Origin: Ornithinimicrobium cavernae
Lineage (GTDB): Bacteria > Actinomycetota > Actinomycetes > Actinomycetales > Dermatophilaceae
Direction: 5' to 3'
NCBI RefSeq assembly: GCF_003121625.1
Contig: NZ_QDDJ01000007.1
Span: 1 to 64,000, forward strand
Length of the DNA stretch: 64,000 nt
Part shown: piece by piece, positions 51,635 through 60,510 of the stretch
How positions within the stretch are numbered: position 1 is the first letter of the stretch
How the letters are laid out: the number at the start of each line of letters is the position of its first letter
The notes under the pieces: generated by a model
What the model saw: the letters and a program-made list of their open reading frames with translations, nothing else
Database searches by the model: none
What the model was told of the DNA's origin: nothing
Program-made: the position numbers and the translations under genes

Positions 51635-51668
51635 TTGACGAAAGCATCGGCACCATGTTGTATACAAC
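51635..51668 (+). promoter_or_regulatory. Promoter -35 and perfect GntR-type palindrome before livK
   Basis: GTTGTATACAAC (51657-51668) is a perfect 12-bp palindrome matching the TTGTATACAA type bound by FCD/VanR-like GntR regulators. A -35-like TTGACG (51635-51640) lies 16 bp upstream, placing the palindrome on the -10. The likely regulator is the GntR protein encoded at 61464-62153. Confidence 0.65.
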
Positions 51669-51766
51669 TTAGGTCTCTCCCCTGACGTGAACCCGTGGAG
51701 ACCACGACCGTCCGCACCGCGGCCCGGTCGCTCAGCATTCAGCACACCCAATCAAAGGAGATGGTG

Positions 51767-52915
51767 ATGCGAGGTCGATTGGTGGTCGCTCTGGCGGCCG
51801 CAGGAAGCATGTTGCTCGCGGCGTGCGGCAGCGACTCGGGCGGCGATGACAACGGCGCGACGGCGGGCGGCGGCGACGCCTCCGAGAGCTACACCCTCGC
51901 CTGGATCAACCCCCTGAGCGGCGCCTCCGCGGCGTTCGGCGAGGCCTCTCGTGGCGGGGTCGAGCTGGCCCTCGAGGACATCAAGGAGGCCGGCGGCATC
52001 AATGGTGCCGAGCTCGAGGTGCTCTTCGAGGACAACGAGCTCCAGCCCGAGGCCTCGATCACTGCCTACCAGCGCACCATGGGCAAGGACCCGGTGGCCG
52101 TGATGACCGCGGGGAGCTCGGTCGTGCTCGCCCTGGCGCCGCTGGCCGAGCAGGACGAGATCATGCTCGCCAACATCGGTGCCCAGTCCCCTGCCCTGAT
52201 CTCGCCAGACGTCCCGATGGTCTACAACTTCATCCCGACCTCGGCGGCCGAGGCGAGTCGGCTCGCGACCCGCCTGACCGAGGACGAGGGCATCACCAAG
52301 GTGGCGATCCTGTCGGTCGACAACGACTACGGCAAGGACACGGCCGAGGCGTTCATCGCCGCGCTCGAGGGTGCCGGCGGCACCGTGTCGGCGCACGAGA
52401 TCCACGAGCTGGGCGGCACCGACATGCGCACCCAGCTCACCAAGATCAAGTCCACCGATGCCGAGGCGCTCGTCTTCATCTCCAACGTCGGCGAGGTCGG
52501 GCACAGCGTCGCGCAGGCCGAGGAGCTCGGCATCGACCTGCCGCGCTACGGCTTCACCTACGCCCTGTCCCCGGACAACTTCGAGATCGCCGGCGACGCG
52601 ATGAACGGGATGAAGGGCATCGCGGTGTCCTTCATCGGCGACGACGAGGCGGCGAACGCCTGGGCAGAGCGCTACGAGCAGGCCTACGGCACCTGGCCGA
52701 ACGTGACCGCCGCCGTCTCCTACGACGGGACGATGATCCTGGCGGAGGGCCTGCGCGAGGTCGGCAACGACCGCGCCGCCCTCATCGACTACGTCGCCAA
52801 CGTCAAGGACCACGAGGGCGTGCTGGGCACGACCACCATGACCCCGGAGCGGCAGTCGGACTTCCCCCTCAACGAGTTCGAGATCAGCGACGGCGAGATC
52901 GGCGTCTGGGAGTGA
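51767..52915 (+). CDS. Branched-chain-amino-acid-type ABC substrate-binding lipoprotein (LivK-like)
   Basis: 382 residues, ATG 51767 six bases after AAAGGAG (another ATG two codons upstream is too close to it). Lipoprotein signal VVALAAAGSMLLAAC with Cys at about residue 20. The Peripla_BP_6 fold shows INPLSGASAAFGEASRGGVELALEDIKEAGGING, distributed over its first lobe, then LANIGAQSPALI and VAILSVDNDYGKDTAEAF. In catabolic clusters such proteins often bind aromatic or cyclic acids, not amino acids. First gene of the liv operon under the GTTGTATACAAC box. Confidence 0.93.
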   Translation: MRGRLVVALAAAGSMLLAACGSDSGGDDNGATAGGGDASESYTLAWINPLSGASAAFGEASRGGVELALEDIKEAGGINGAELEVLFEDNELQPEASITAYQRTMGKDPVAVMTAGSSVVLALAPLAEQDEIMLANIGAQSPALISPDVPMVYNFIPTSAAEASRLATRLTEDEGITKVAILSVDNDYGKDTAEAFIAALEGAGGTVSAHEIHELGGTDMRTQLTKIKSTDAEALVFISNVGEVGHSVAQAEELGIDLPRYGFTYALSPDNFEIAGDAMNGMKGIAVSFIGDDEAANAWAERYEQAYGTWPNVTAAVSYDGTMILAEGLREVGNDRAALIDYVANVKDHEGVLGTTTMTPERQSDFPLNEFEISDGEIGVWE

Positions 52916-52926
52916 GCACTCCGTGG

Positions 52927-52954
52927 CCCGGTGGTGGCCCTGACCACCGCCGGG
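52927..52954 (+). terminator. Intercistronic hairpin livK-livH
   Basis: CCCGGTGGTGG (52927-52937) pairs with CCACCGCCGGG (52944-52954), one T-G pair, loop CCCTGA. It sits between the binding-protein and permease genes with no T-tract and probably attenuates or stabilises the mRNA so that the binding protein is made in excess. Confidence 0.5.
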
Positions 52955-53006
52955 TCACGGGCTATCCCCGCGACGACACGCACGACACGAAAGGGCAGAG
53001 GGGACC

Positions 53007-53897
53007 GTGCTGACTGACCTGCTGCTGACGGGCCTCCTGGACGGGGCCAGGATCGGCGTGGCCGCCCTCGGCTTCGCGCTGATCTTCTACACGACCAAGG
53101 AACTCCACTTCGCCTACGGCGCGATCCTGGCCGCGTGCGGCTACCTCTACTACTCCCTCGTCGTCGACCAGGGCCTGCCGCTGCTGCTCGCCGCGCCGCT
53201 GGCCCTGGCGTTCGGGGCGGTCGTGGGCGCGGTGATCCAGCGTTGGCTCTACCGCCGGCTCAACGACCACCTCGCCGTGCTGCTGTTCTCCTTCGGCATG
53301 GCGATCATCCTCGAGAACGTCCTGCACATCATGTTCGGGCCGACCGACAAGGTGCTGCCGGCCGGGGCGCTGACCAGGACCGTCTCGGTCGCCGGCACCC
53401 CGTTGCGGGTCATCGACCTGGTCACCGTGGCCGTCTTCCTCGTCGTGTGGGCCGGTCTGTGGCACATGCTCGAGCGACAGCAGATCGGCCTGGCCATCCG
53501 CGCGGTGATGCGGGACTCCACCATGAGCGACCTGGTCGGGATCCGCACGGGGCGCATCAAGGTCCTCGCGTATGCCCTGGGCTCGGCCATCGGTGCGGTC
53601 GCCGGGCTCATCGCGGTCACGCGCAGCGGCGTGCGCCCCGGCTCCGGGTTCGACGTCATGCTCTTCGCCTTCATCGCCACCCTTCTCGGGGCGGGCAAGC
53701 TCACCAACGTCGCCGCCTGGTCCCTGGCGCTGGGCCTGTTCATGGGACTCGTGGCCTGGCCGTTCCCGACCGAGCTGCAGACCCTCTTCGCCTTCTTCGC
53801 GATGCTCATCTACCTGGTCGTCCGCAGTCTCGACGTGCGGAGCCTGCGCCGGCCCAGACTCCGGCGGGCCGAGGACCGGACGGGGGTCTCCGCATGA
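53007..53897 (+). CDS. LivH-like ABC permease
   Basis: 296 residues, GTG start. About eight transmembrane helices; LivH-type sequence is seen in GARIGVAALGFALIFYTTKELHFAYGAILA and VMRDSTMSDLVGIRTGRIKVLAYALGSAIGAVAGLI, the conserved region of BPD_transp_2 permeases. One of the two membrane subunits of the importer. Its stop overlaps the livM start by 4 bp (ATGA). Confidence 0.93.
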   Translation: MLTDLLLTGLLDGARIGVAALGFALIFYTTKELHFAYGAILAACGYLYYSLVVDQGLPLLLAAPLALAFGAVVGAVIQRWLYRRLNDHLAVLLFSFGMAIILENVLHIMFGPTDKVLPAGALTRTVSVAGTPLRVIDLVTVAVFLVVWAGLWHMLERQQIGLAIRAVMRDSTMSDLVGIRTGRIKVLAYALGSAIGAVAGLIAVTRSGVRPGSGFDVMLFAFIATLLGAGKLTNVAAWSLALGLFMGLVAWPFPTELQTLFAFFAMLIYLVVRSLDVRSLRRPRLRRAEDRTGVSA

Positions 53898-54865
53898 GCT
53901 ACCTGCTGACCCTGGTCACCTTCTTCTCCATCGGGATCATCCTGGCGATGTCCCTCAACCTGCTCATGGGCTTCACCGGTCAGGTGTCCATGGCCCACGG
54001 CGGCTTCATGGGTATCGGCGCCTACACGGCTGCCTGGTTCGCGATCAACGCCGAGGTCAACATGGTCTGGGCGATGCTCCTCGCTGCCGCGGCCGCGGCC
54101 CTCATCGGGTGGCTCTTCGCGCTCGCCACGGTGCGGATCAGTGGTGATGAGTTCATCCTCGCCTCGTTCGCCCTGCAGATGGTGATCATCGAGGCGATCA
54201 GTCGGTGGACCGACGTGACGCGGGGCACCTACGGCCTCTCCGGTGTGCCCAAGCCCGAGCTGTTCGGCGAACCGATGCGCACGATCGAGCAGTATGCCGT
54301 GTTCACCGTGGTCGTGACGCTCATCTGTGCGGTGGTCATGATGCGCATGGCCGGCTCGACCTTCGGCCTGGTCCTCCGCGGGGTCCGGGAGAGCGTCCCC
54401 AGCATGCAGGCACTGGGACGCAACACGGTCCGGGTGAAGATCCTGGTCATGGTGATCGCGTCGGCCTTCGCCGGCATCGCCGGCACCCTGCAGGCCTCGA
54501 TGGTGACCTTCATCCACCCGGACAGCTTCACCATCATGCTGTCGATCATCATCGTGGCCTACCTGCTCGTGGGGGGCCTCGGCAACATGTGGGGCGCGGC
54601 CCTCGGCGCGGTCCTGCTGCTGTCGATCCCGGAGCTCATCGCCACCAGCGACGTCATCCCCAGCAACCTGCTCGGGCCCATGGAGCGTGTGATCTACGGC
54701 GTGGTGCTCATGGCGTTCGTCTGGTTCCGCCCCAAGGGCATCATCGCGGAGCGCCCGGTGCTGAGGGTCGGACGCATGCTGCGGCGCGGCACGGTCACCG
54801 CACCCACCCGTCCTGGCTCACCCGCCTCCGCGACCACCCCCGACGCCCCGGGAGCGACCCGATGA
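53894..54865 (+). CDS. LivM-like ABC permease
   Basis: 323 residues from ATG 53894. BPD_transp_2 fold: MSLNLLMGFTGQVSMAHGGFMGIGAYTAA near the start (LivM signature in the LLMGFTGQVSMAHGGFMGIG core), GVRESVPSMQALGRNTVRVK, and IIVAYLLVGGLGNMWGAALGAVLL. A 30-residue basic/Pro-rich tail follows the last helix. Pairs with LivH; coupled to livG by an ATGA overlap. Confidence 0.93.
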   Translation: MSYLLTLVTFFSIGIILAMSLNLLMGFTGQVSMAHGGFMGIGAYTAAWFAINAEVNMVWAMLLAAAAAALIGWLFALATVRISGDEFILASFALQMVIIEAISRWTDVTRGTYGLSGVPKPELFGEPMRTIEQYAVFTVVVTLICAVVMMRMAGSTFGLVLRGVRESVPSMQALGRNTVRVKILVMVIASAFAGIAGTLQASMVTFIHPDSFTIMLSIIIVAYLLVGGLGNMWGAALGAVLLLSIPELIATSDVIPSNLLGPMERVIYGVVLMAFVWFRPKGIIAERPVLRVGRMLRRGTVTAPTRPGSPASATTPDAPGATR

Positions 54866-55689
54866 CCACCATGCTCGACGTCGCGAACGCCTCGGTCAGC
54901 TTCGGCGGCCTGCGCGCCCTCAAGGACGTCTCGATCAGCGCCGAGGAGGGCCAGGTCACCGCCCTGATCGGCCCGAACGGCGCCGGCAAGAGCACCCTGC
55001 TCGGCGCAGTGTCCGGCTTCACCCGCCTCGACGAGGGGAGGGTCACCTTCCGGGGGCAGGACATCACCGGCATGCGGCCGCACCAGGGTGTCGGCCTCGG
55101 CCTGGCGCGGACCTTCCAGGACCTGGAGGTCATGCAGCGGCTGACCGTCGCCGAGAACGTGCTGCTCGGGTTCCCCGACCAGCCGGCGGAACGGCTCAGC
55201 CGGCTCCTGCTCACCCCCTGGGTCGCCAACCGGCACCACCGGGCGACCGTGCAGAAGACCGTGGACCTGCTCGATCACGTCGGGCTGCTCGACCGGGCCG
55301 ACACGCTCGCCTCCGACCTGTCCTACGGCGAGCAGAAGCTGCTGGTCGTGGCGCGTCTCCTGGCAACCGGGGCGGACATGCTCATGCTGGACGAGCCCGG
55401 AGCGGGTCTCCCCGACGTCAACCTGCACCAGATCGGGTCGGTCCTGCGCGAGGCGGTGGCGGGCGGCCGCACCGTCCTGCTGGTCGACCACAACATGGAC
55501 CTGATCATGAACTACGCCGACCGGGTCACCGTGCTCCACCACGGGCAGGTCATCGCCACCGGCACACCTGCGCAGATCCAGGCCAACCAGGCGGTGATCG
55601 ACGTCTACTTCTCCCGGAGCCACACCGCGCAGGACCCGGTCGACGAGCCACTGACCCCGTCACAGAAGGGAGCCCCCGATGCGTCTTGA
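54862..55689 (+). CDS. LivG-like ABC ATPase
   Basis: 275 residues. Walker A IGPNGAGKST, Q-loop LARTFQDLEVM, signature LSYGEQKLLVVARLLA, Walker B MLMLDEPGAGLPD and switch His in LLVDHNMDLIM are intact. BCA_ABC_TP-type C-terminal extension present (IQANQAVIDVYF). It powers uptake with LivF. The end overlaps livF by 11 bp. Confidence 0.94.
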   Translation: MTTMLDVANASVSFGGLRALKDVSISAEEGQVTALIGPNGAGKSTLLGAVSGFTRLDEGRVTFRGQDITGMRPHQGVGLGLARTFQDLEVMQRLTVAENVLLGFPDQPAERLSRLLLTPWVANRHHRATVQKTVDLLDHVGLLDRADTLASDLSYGEQKLLVVARLLATGADMLMLDEPGAGLPDVNLHQIGSVLREAVAGGRTVLLVDHNMDLIMNYADRVTVLHHGQVIATGTPAQIQANQAVIDVYFSRSHTAQDPVDEPLTPSQKGAPDAS

Positions 55690-56389
55690 GCTCACCGACG
55701 TGCGCGCGGGGTACGGACGCCGAGAGGTCCTCTTCGGCATCTCCATGACCGTCGAGCCCGGCTCGATCACCGTCATGCTCGGCACCAACGGTGCCGGCAA
55801 GTCGACCACGCTGAAGACCATCATGGGCGCCATCCGACCGACGGCCGGGTCGGTCACGTATGACGGTCGGAACACCGCCCGTGGCGAGGTCGCCGACAAC
55901 GTCGCGCACGGCATGGCCGCCGTCCCCGAGGCGGGCGGCGTCTTCCGCGACTTCACCGTCCGGGACAACCTGCTCCTGGGTGCCTTCACCGTCAAGGACG
56001 CCGCCGTGCGCGAGGAACGCATGGACGGGGTCTTCGAGCTGTTCCCCCGGCTCAGGGACCGTGTCTCCCAGGCTGCCGGCACGTTGAGCGGCGGCGAGCG
56101 GCAGATGCTGGCCATCGGCAGGGCGCTGATGAGCGGTCCCTCGTGCCTCATGCTCGACGAGCCGTTCCTCGGCCTGGCTCCGGTCGTGGTGGACGACGTC
56201 GTCGACTCCCTGGCCCGGATCAACCAGGAGTCCGGCGTCACCCTCCTGGTCGTGGAGCAGAGTGTCCGCATCCTCGACATCGCCACGCACGCCTACGTCC
56301 TGCGACTGGGTCGGATCCACATCGACGAGCCCGACCCGCGCTCCCTCGTCGACGACAGCGGCCGCCTCGAGGCGTCCTTCATCGGCTGA
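55679..56389 (+). CDS. LivF-like ABC ATPase
   Basis: 236 residues. Walker A LGTNGAGKST, signature LSGGERQMLAIGRALM, Walker B LMLDEPFLGLAP and switch region LLVVEQSVRIL are visible. LivF typically ends EAFLG or similar; here EASFIG. Its TGA overlaps the ATG of the flavin oxidoreductase (TGATG), coupling transport and catabolism in one transcript. Confidence 0.94.
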   Translation: MRLELTDVRAGYGRREVLFGISMTVEPGSITVMLGTNGAGKSTTLKTIMGAIRPTAGSVTYDGRNTARGEVADNVAHGMAAVPEAGGVFRDFTVRDNLLLGAFTVKDAAVREERMDGVFELFPRLRDRVSQAAGTLSGGERQMLAIGRALMSGPSCLMLDEPFLGLAPVVVDDVVDSLARINQESGVTLLVVEQSVRILDIATHAYVLRLGRIHIDEPDPRSLVDDSGRLEASFIG

Positions 56390-57975
56390 TGTCCCCCTAT
56401 CCCCACCTCACCGCGCCCCTCGACCTGGGAGGGGTCACCCTGCGCAACCGCGCGGTGGTCACCGCACACGTGACCAACTTCGGGAGCCAGGAGCACCGGG
56501 CCACGCCACGCACAGCGGCCTACCTCGCCGAGCGCGCCAGGGGAGGGGTGGGGCTCATCGTCTCCGAGTCCCTGGCGGTGCACCCCACCGCCGGCCCCAA
56601 CACGTTCTTCCTCCAGCTGTGGGACGACTCGGCCATCGAGCCGCTGCGCGCCGTCACGGAGGCGGTCCGGTCCGAGGGCGCAACCATCTTTGCGCAGCTC
56701 AACCACGGTGGCCGCGAGCACAACCCGCTGATCACCCGGCGGCCGCTCGTCGCGCCGTCCCCCATCCCGTCGCCGAAGGGCGGTGAGGTGCCGCACGAGC
56801 TGACCGTCCCCGAGATCGCCGAGCTCGTGCAGGCCTTCGCGGCGGCCGCCACCCGCGCGGTGGCGGCCGGCTTCCACGGCGTCGAGGTCCACGCCGGTCA
56901 CGGCTACCTGATCCAACAGTTCCTCTCCCCGTGGAGCAACCACCGCGCCGACGCCTACGGCGGCGGCGTCGGAGACCGGATGCGCTTCCTCGTCGAGGTC
57001 CTCGAGGCGGTGCGGGCAGCGGTGCCACGGCCGACGGTGCTGGGCGTCCGGATCAGCGCCGACGAGTTCGCACCCGAGGGGGGTCTCGGCATCGGGGAGA
57101 TGCAAGACATCGCCCGGCGCATCCAGGACCTCGGGCTGGTGGACTACCTGTCGGTGAGCCAGGGCAGCTATGCCGACCCAGGAAGCTTCATCCCCGACGC
57201 GAGCTACGGCCGGTTGCCGTTCGTGCACCTCACGCGCGCCATCCGTGAGGTCGTCGACCGCCTCCCGATCGTCGCGGTCGGCTCGATCATCACCCCGGAC
57301 GAGGCCGAGTCCGTGCTGGCCGAGGGAGTGGCTGACCTCGTCGGCATGACACGCGCACACATCAGCGACCCGCACCTGATGCGCAAGGTCGGGCAGGACC
57401 GCGCGGACGACATCCGCCAGTGCATCCTGTGCAACGTCGGCTGCTTCGGCCGGCTCCTCAAGGGCCTCGACATCAGCTGCGTCCAGAACCCGGCTGTCGG
57501 GCGGGAGCTGGACTGGCCGGAGGATCCGGCGCCCGCCACCGACCGGCCACGTCGTGTCGTGGTGGTCGGCGCCGGCCCCGGAGGTCTGGAGGCGGCCTGG
57601 GTCGCCGCCTCACGCGGTCACCCGGTGAGCCTGCTCGAGGCCTCGGACTCCGTCGGCGGCTCGGTGCGTGCGCTCGCCACACAGGAGGACCACCGCGAGT
57701 GGGGAGAGATCATCCGGTGGCGTGAGCGCATGCTCGACGAGCACCGCGTCTCGGTGCACACCAGCTGTCCCGCCGACGCCGAGTCGGTGCTCGCCCTCGA
57801 CCCGGCGGTCGTCGTGGTCGCCACGGGCGACGTCGGCGGCGGAGCCGCTCTGGCCGCTGCCCTGCGAGACCGTGCGGGCCCCGACCTCGAGGTGCTCACC
57901 GTCGGAGACGCTGCGGCACCGCGCGACACCCTGGCAGCGATCACCGACGGACACCGGGTGGGCCGTGAGATCTGA
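56389..57975 (+). CDS. Old-yellow-enzyme/2,4-dienoyl-CoA-reductase-like Fe-S flavoprotein, shortened
   Basis: 528 residues. The N-terminal FMN TIM barrel (LGGVTLRNRAVV, FAQLNHGGRE, VEVHAGHGYLIQQFLSPWSNHR, with conserved His pair) is followed by CILCNVGC and a downstream Cys, four cysteines fitting the [4Fe-4S] site of the FadH/trimethylamine dehydrogenase family. The C-terminal FAD module starts VVVVGAGPGGLEAAW but is only about 150 residues, whereas relatives have about 280 including an NAD(P)H domain, so the electron donor may differ. It would reduce an activated double bond or demethylate an amine. Translationally coupled to livF. Confidence 0.88.
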   Translation: MSPYPHLTAPLDLGGVTLRNRAVVTAHVTNFGSQEHRATPRTAAYLAERARGGVGLIVSESLAVHPTAGPNTFFLQLWDDSAIEPLRAVTEAVRSEGATIFAQLNHGGREHNPLITRRPLVAPSPIPSPKGGEVPHELTVPEIAELVQAFAAAATRAVAAGFHGVEVHAGHGYLIQQFLSPWSNHRADAYGGGVGDRMRFLVEVLEAVRAAVPRPTVLGVRISADEFAPEGGLGIGEMQDIARRIQDLGLVDYLSVSQGSYADPGSFIPDASYGRLPFVHLTRAIREVVDRLPIVAVGSIITPDEAESVLAEGVADLVGMTRAHISDPHLMRKVGQDRADDIRQCILCNVGCFGRLLKGLDISCVQNPAVGRELDWPEDPAPATDRPRRVVVVGAGPGGLEAAWVAASRGHPVSLLEASDSVGGSVRALATQEDHREWGEIIRWRERMLDEHRVSVHTSCPADAESVLALDPAVVVVATGDVGGGAALAAALRDRAGPDLEVLTVGDAAAPRDTLAAITDGHRVGREI

Positions 57976-58027
57976 GCCGCCACCCACCTGACCGGGGGCC
58001 GACGCACCTGCCAGCCCCCCGGCATAC

Positions 58028-58056
58028 CACCGACCGACCGGTCACCGACCGACCGG
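58028..58056. repeat. Tandem 14-bp repeat, possible regulator site
   Basis: CACCGACCGACCGG occurs at 58028-58041 and 58043-58056 with a 15-bp period; the junction contains the palindrome GACCGGTC (58036-58043). It lies 66 bp upstream of the hydrolase gene in the 146-bp gap after the flavoprotein gene. It may be a TetR-type operator or promoter element. Confidence 0.4.
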
Positions 58057-58121
58057 GCCACCGAGCTCGCTCCCGGGACCGCCGCCCACGACAACCGCAC
58101 CCGACACCGAAGGACCGACGA

Positions 58122-59261
58122 ATGACCTCACAGGAACTGCTGGCGATCCCGATGCCCTCCGGGGGCCGTCTCGACGTCTACTCGGGTGTCGCGCGGTTGG
58201 CCGGCAAGCTCTGGGCCAGCTGTCACCGCGCCCGGCAGGGGGAGAGCCGCACGGCGGTGCTCATCGTGCACCCGACGTCCAACTTCCTGGGTCACTATGC
58301 GCTGGAGCCGTTGGCCGAGCGCGGTGTCACGGCGGTCGGGATGAACACCCGCTACCTCGGCAACGATGCCGCGCTGATCACCGAGAACTGTGTCCTGGAC
58401 GTGGGCGCGGGCGTCCGCTATCTGAAGGAGAACGGCTTCGACAAGGTCGTTCTCATGGGCAACTCCGGCGGAGGTGGCCTGGTCTCGCTCTACCAGAGCC
58501 AGGCCGAACGGCCCTCGATCACCGCGACCCCGGCCGGCGACGCGCCCGACCTGACCCAGGCGGACCTGCCCGCGGCCGATGGTGTGATCTGCGCGATGGC
58601 CCACCCGGGGCGGGCCTCGGTGTACACCGAGTGGCTCGACCCGGCGATCACGGACGAGGAGCGCCCCTTCGAGCGGGACCCGGAGCTGGACGCCTTCGAC
58701 CCCCGCAACGCACCGCCCTACTCCGCGGAGTTCATCGAGCGGTACCGGGCGGCGCAGGTCGAGCGCAACCGCCGGATCACCGCCTGGGTGCGGCAGCGGC
58801 TCACCGAGCTGCAGGCCGAGGGCCAGGGGATCCAGGACCTGCCCTTCACGGTGCACGGCACCTGCGCCGACCTGCGCTTCCTCGACCCGGACATCGAGCC
58901 GTCCGACCGCGAGCAGGGCACCCTGTGGGGTGACCCGTGGGTGGCTAACTTCCTGCCCGCCTCGCTGGGCCACAACACGAGCCTGCGCTCGTGGTTGAGC
59001 CAGTGGAGCATCGATGAGAGCAACGCCGACGGCCCGTTCCACCTCGGGCGGGTCAGCGTGCCGGTGCTGGTGGCCTACGGGTCGGCCGACAACGCGGCCT
59101 TCCCCGCGCACGCGCGGGCGCTGTACGACGGCGTGGGGCACCAGGACCGGGAGCTCTATGAGATCCCGGGGGCCAACCACTACTTCAAGGACCAGCCGGA
59201 GCTGCGGGAACAGTTCGCGGACAAGGTCATCGACTGGCTCGACGCGCACAACCTGCGCTGA
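58122..59261 (+). CDS. Alpha/beta hydrolase of unknown substrate
   Basis: 379 residues. Hydrolase landmarks: IVHPTSNFLGHYALEPLAERGV, the nucleophile elbow LMGNSGGGGLVS (Ser115), the acid in AYGSADNAAFP, and the His in IPGANHYFKDQ near 350. A large lid insertion (residues about 125-290) is predicted, with ITAWVRQRLTELQAE and FTVHGTCADLRFLDPDI. The length and lid resemble hydrolases acting on aromatic-ring cleavage products or esters. It begins a second transcript segment leading into the CoA transferase gene 27 bp downstream. Confidence 0.85.
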   Translation: MTSQELLAIPMPSGGRLDVYSGVARLAGKLWASCHRARQGESRTAVLIVHPTSNFLGHYALEPLAERGVTAVGMNTRYLGNDAALITENCVLDVGAGVRYLKENGFDKVVLMGNSGGGGLVSLYQSQAERPSITATPAGDAPDLTQADLPAADGVICAMAHPGRASVYTEWLDPAITDEERPFERDPELDAFDPRNAPPYSAEFIERYRAAQVERNRRITAWVRQRLTELQAEGQGIQDLPFTVHGTCADLRFLDPDIEPSDREQGTLWGDPWVANFLPASLGHNTSLRSWLSQWSIDESNADGPFHLGRVSVPVLVAYGSADNAAFPAHARALYDGVGHQDRELYEIPGANHYFKDQPELREQFADKVIDWLDAHNLR

Positions 59262-59288
59262 GCCACGACACGCACAGGGAGGACGGAG

Positions 59289-60509
59289 ATGACTGCGCAG
59301 CAGAGCCAGAGAGCCGATCCGGGCGGGCCGCTGACCGGTGTCCGGGTGCTGGAGATGGGCCAGCTGATCGCCGGACCCTTCGCCGGGCAGCTGCTCGGTG
59401 ACCTCGGCGCGGACGTGGTGAAGGTCGAGGACCCCGCACGCGGCGACCCGATCCGCAGCTGGGGCCGTGAGCTGCCCCAGGGCCAGTCGGTGTGGTGGTC
59501 GATCATCGGCCGCAACAAGCAGTCCGTCACGATCAACCTCCGCTCGCAGGAGGGGCAGGACCTGGTGCGGCGCCTGGTCACCGAGACCGACGTGCTCATC
59601 GAGAACTTCCGCCCCGGCACGCTGGAGAAGTGGGGCCTGGGCTACGACGTGCTCAGCGAGATCAACCCCGGGATCATCATGGTGCGGGTCTCCGGCTACG
59701 GCCAGGACGGGCCCTACGCCGGCCGACCGGGCTACGGTGCGATCGGCGAGGCGATGGGTGGGCTCCGGTACGTCGTGGGGGACCCGAGCACACCACCGTC
59801 CCGGACCGGGATCTCGATCGGCGACACGCTCGCGGCCATGTTCGCCGCGATCGGTGCCCTCGCCGCCCTGCAGGAGCGCCACGTCACCGGGCGGGGACAG
59901 GTCGTCGACTCCGCGATCTACGAAGCGGTCCTCGGGGTGATGGAGTCACTGGTGCCGGAGTGGACCTCCAGCGGCTTCCAGCGGGAACGGACCGGAGCGA
60001 TCCTGCCCAAGATCGCACCGAGCAACGTCTACCCGACCCGCGACGACGGCTGGATCCTCATCGCCGCCAACCAGGACACCGTGTTCCGCCGGTTGTCCGA
60101 GGCGCTGGGAGCGCCCGAGCTCGCCGAGGACGAGCGCTACGCCACCCACGTCGCCCGCGGGGAGCACCAGGTCGAGCTCGACACGCTCATCGCCGACTTC
60201 ACCCGCAGCAGGTCCCTGGAGGAGATGGAGACGCTGCTCAACGACTACGGCGTCCCGAACGGCCGCATCTACCGCCCCAGGGACATGGTCCAGGACGCCC
60301 AGTTCCTGGCCCGCGAGTCGATCACCTCCATCGCCCACCCGGTGCTCGGCTCGGTCGCCATGCAGAACGTCTTCCCCCGCCTGAGCCGGACCAGGGGCCG
60401 GGTCCGCTGGCCCGGTCCGCGGCTGGGCGAGCACACCGACGAGGTCCTGCGGCGCATCGGCCTCACCGACGACCAGGTCACCGCCCTGCACGAGGCAGGA
60501 GTGGTCTGA
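59289..60509 (+). CDS. CaiB/BaiF-type (family III) CoA transferase
   Basis: 406 residues; GGAGGACGG precedes the ATG. Typical family III sequence: GVRVLEMGQLIAGPFAGQLLGDLGADVVKVE, NKQSVTINLRSQEG, VLIENFRPGTLEKWGLGYD. The catalytic Asp is D179 in ISIGDTLAAM, aligned with Asp169 of formyl-CoA transferase. It moves CoA between organic acids, activating the pathway intermediate. Directly followed (1 bp) by the lyase gene, an arrangement that implies a 3-hydroxyacyl-CoA is made and then cleaved. Confidence 0.93.
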   Translation: MTAQQSQRADPGGPLTGVRVLEMGQLIAGPFAGQLLGDLGADVVKVEDPARGDPIRSWGRELPQGQSVWWSIIGRNKQSVTINLRSQEGQDLVRRLVTETDVLIENFRPGTLEKWGLGYDVLSEINPGIIMVRVSGYGQDGPYAGRPGYGAIGEAMGGLRYVVGDPSTPPSRTGISIGDTLAAMFAAIGALAALQERHVTGRGQVVDSAIYEAVLGVMESLVPEWTSSGFQRERTGAILPKIAPSNVYPTRDDGWILIAANQDTVFRRLSEALGAPELAEDERYATHVARGEHQVELDTLIADFTRSRSLEEMETLLNDYGVPNGRIYRPRDMVQDAQFLARESITSIAHPVLGSVAMQNVFPRLSRTRGRVRWPGPRLGEHTDEVLRRIGLTDDQVTALHEAGVV

Positions 60510-60510
60510 G

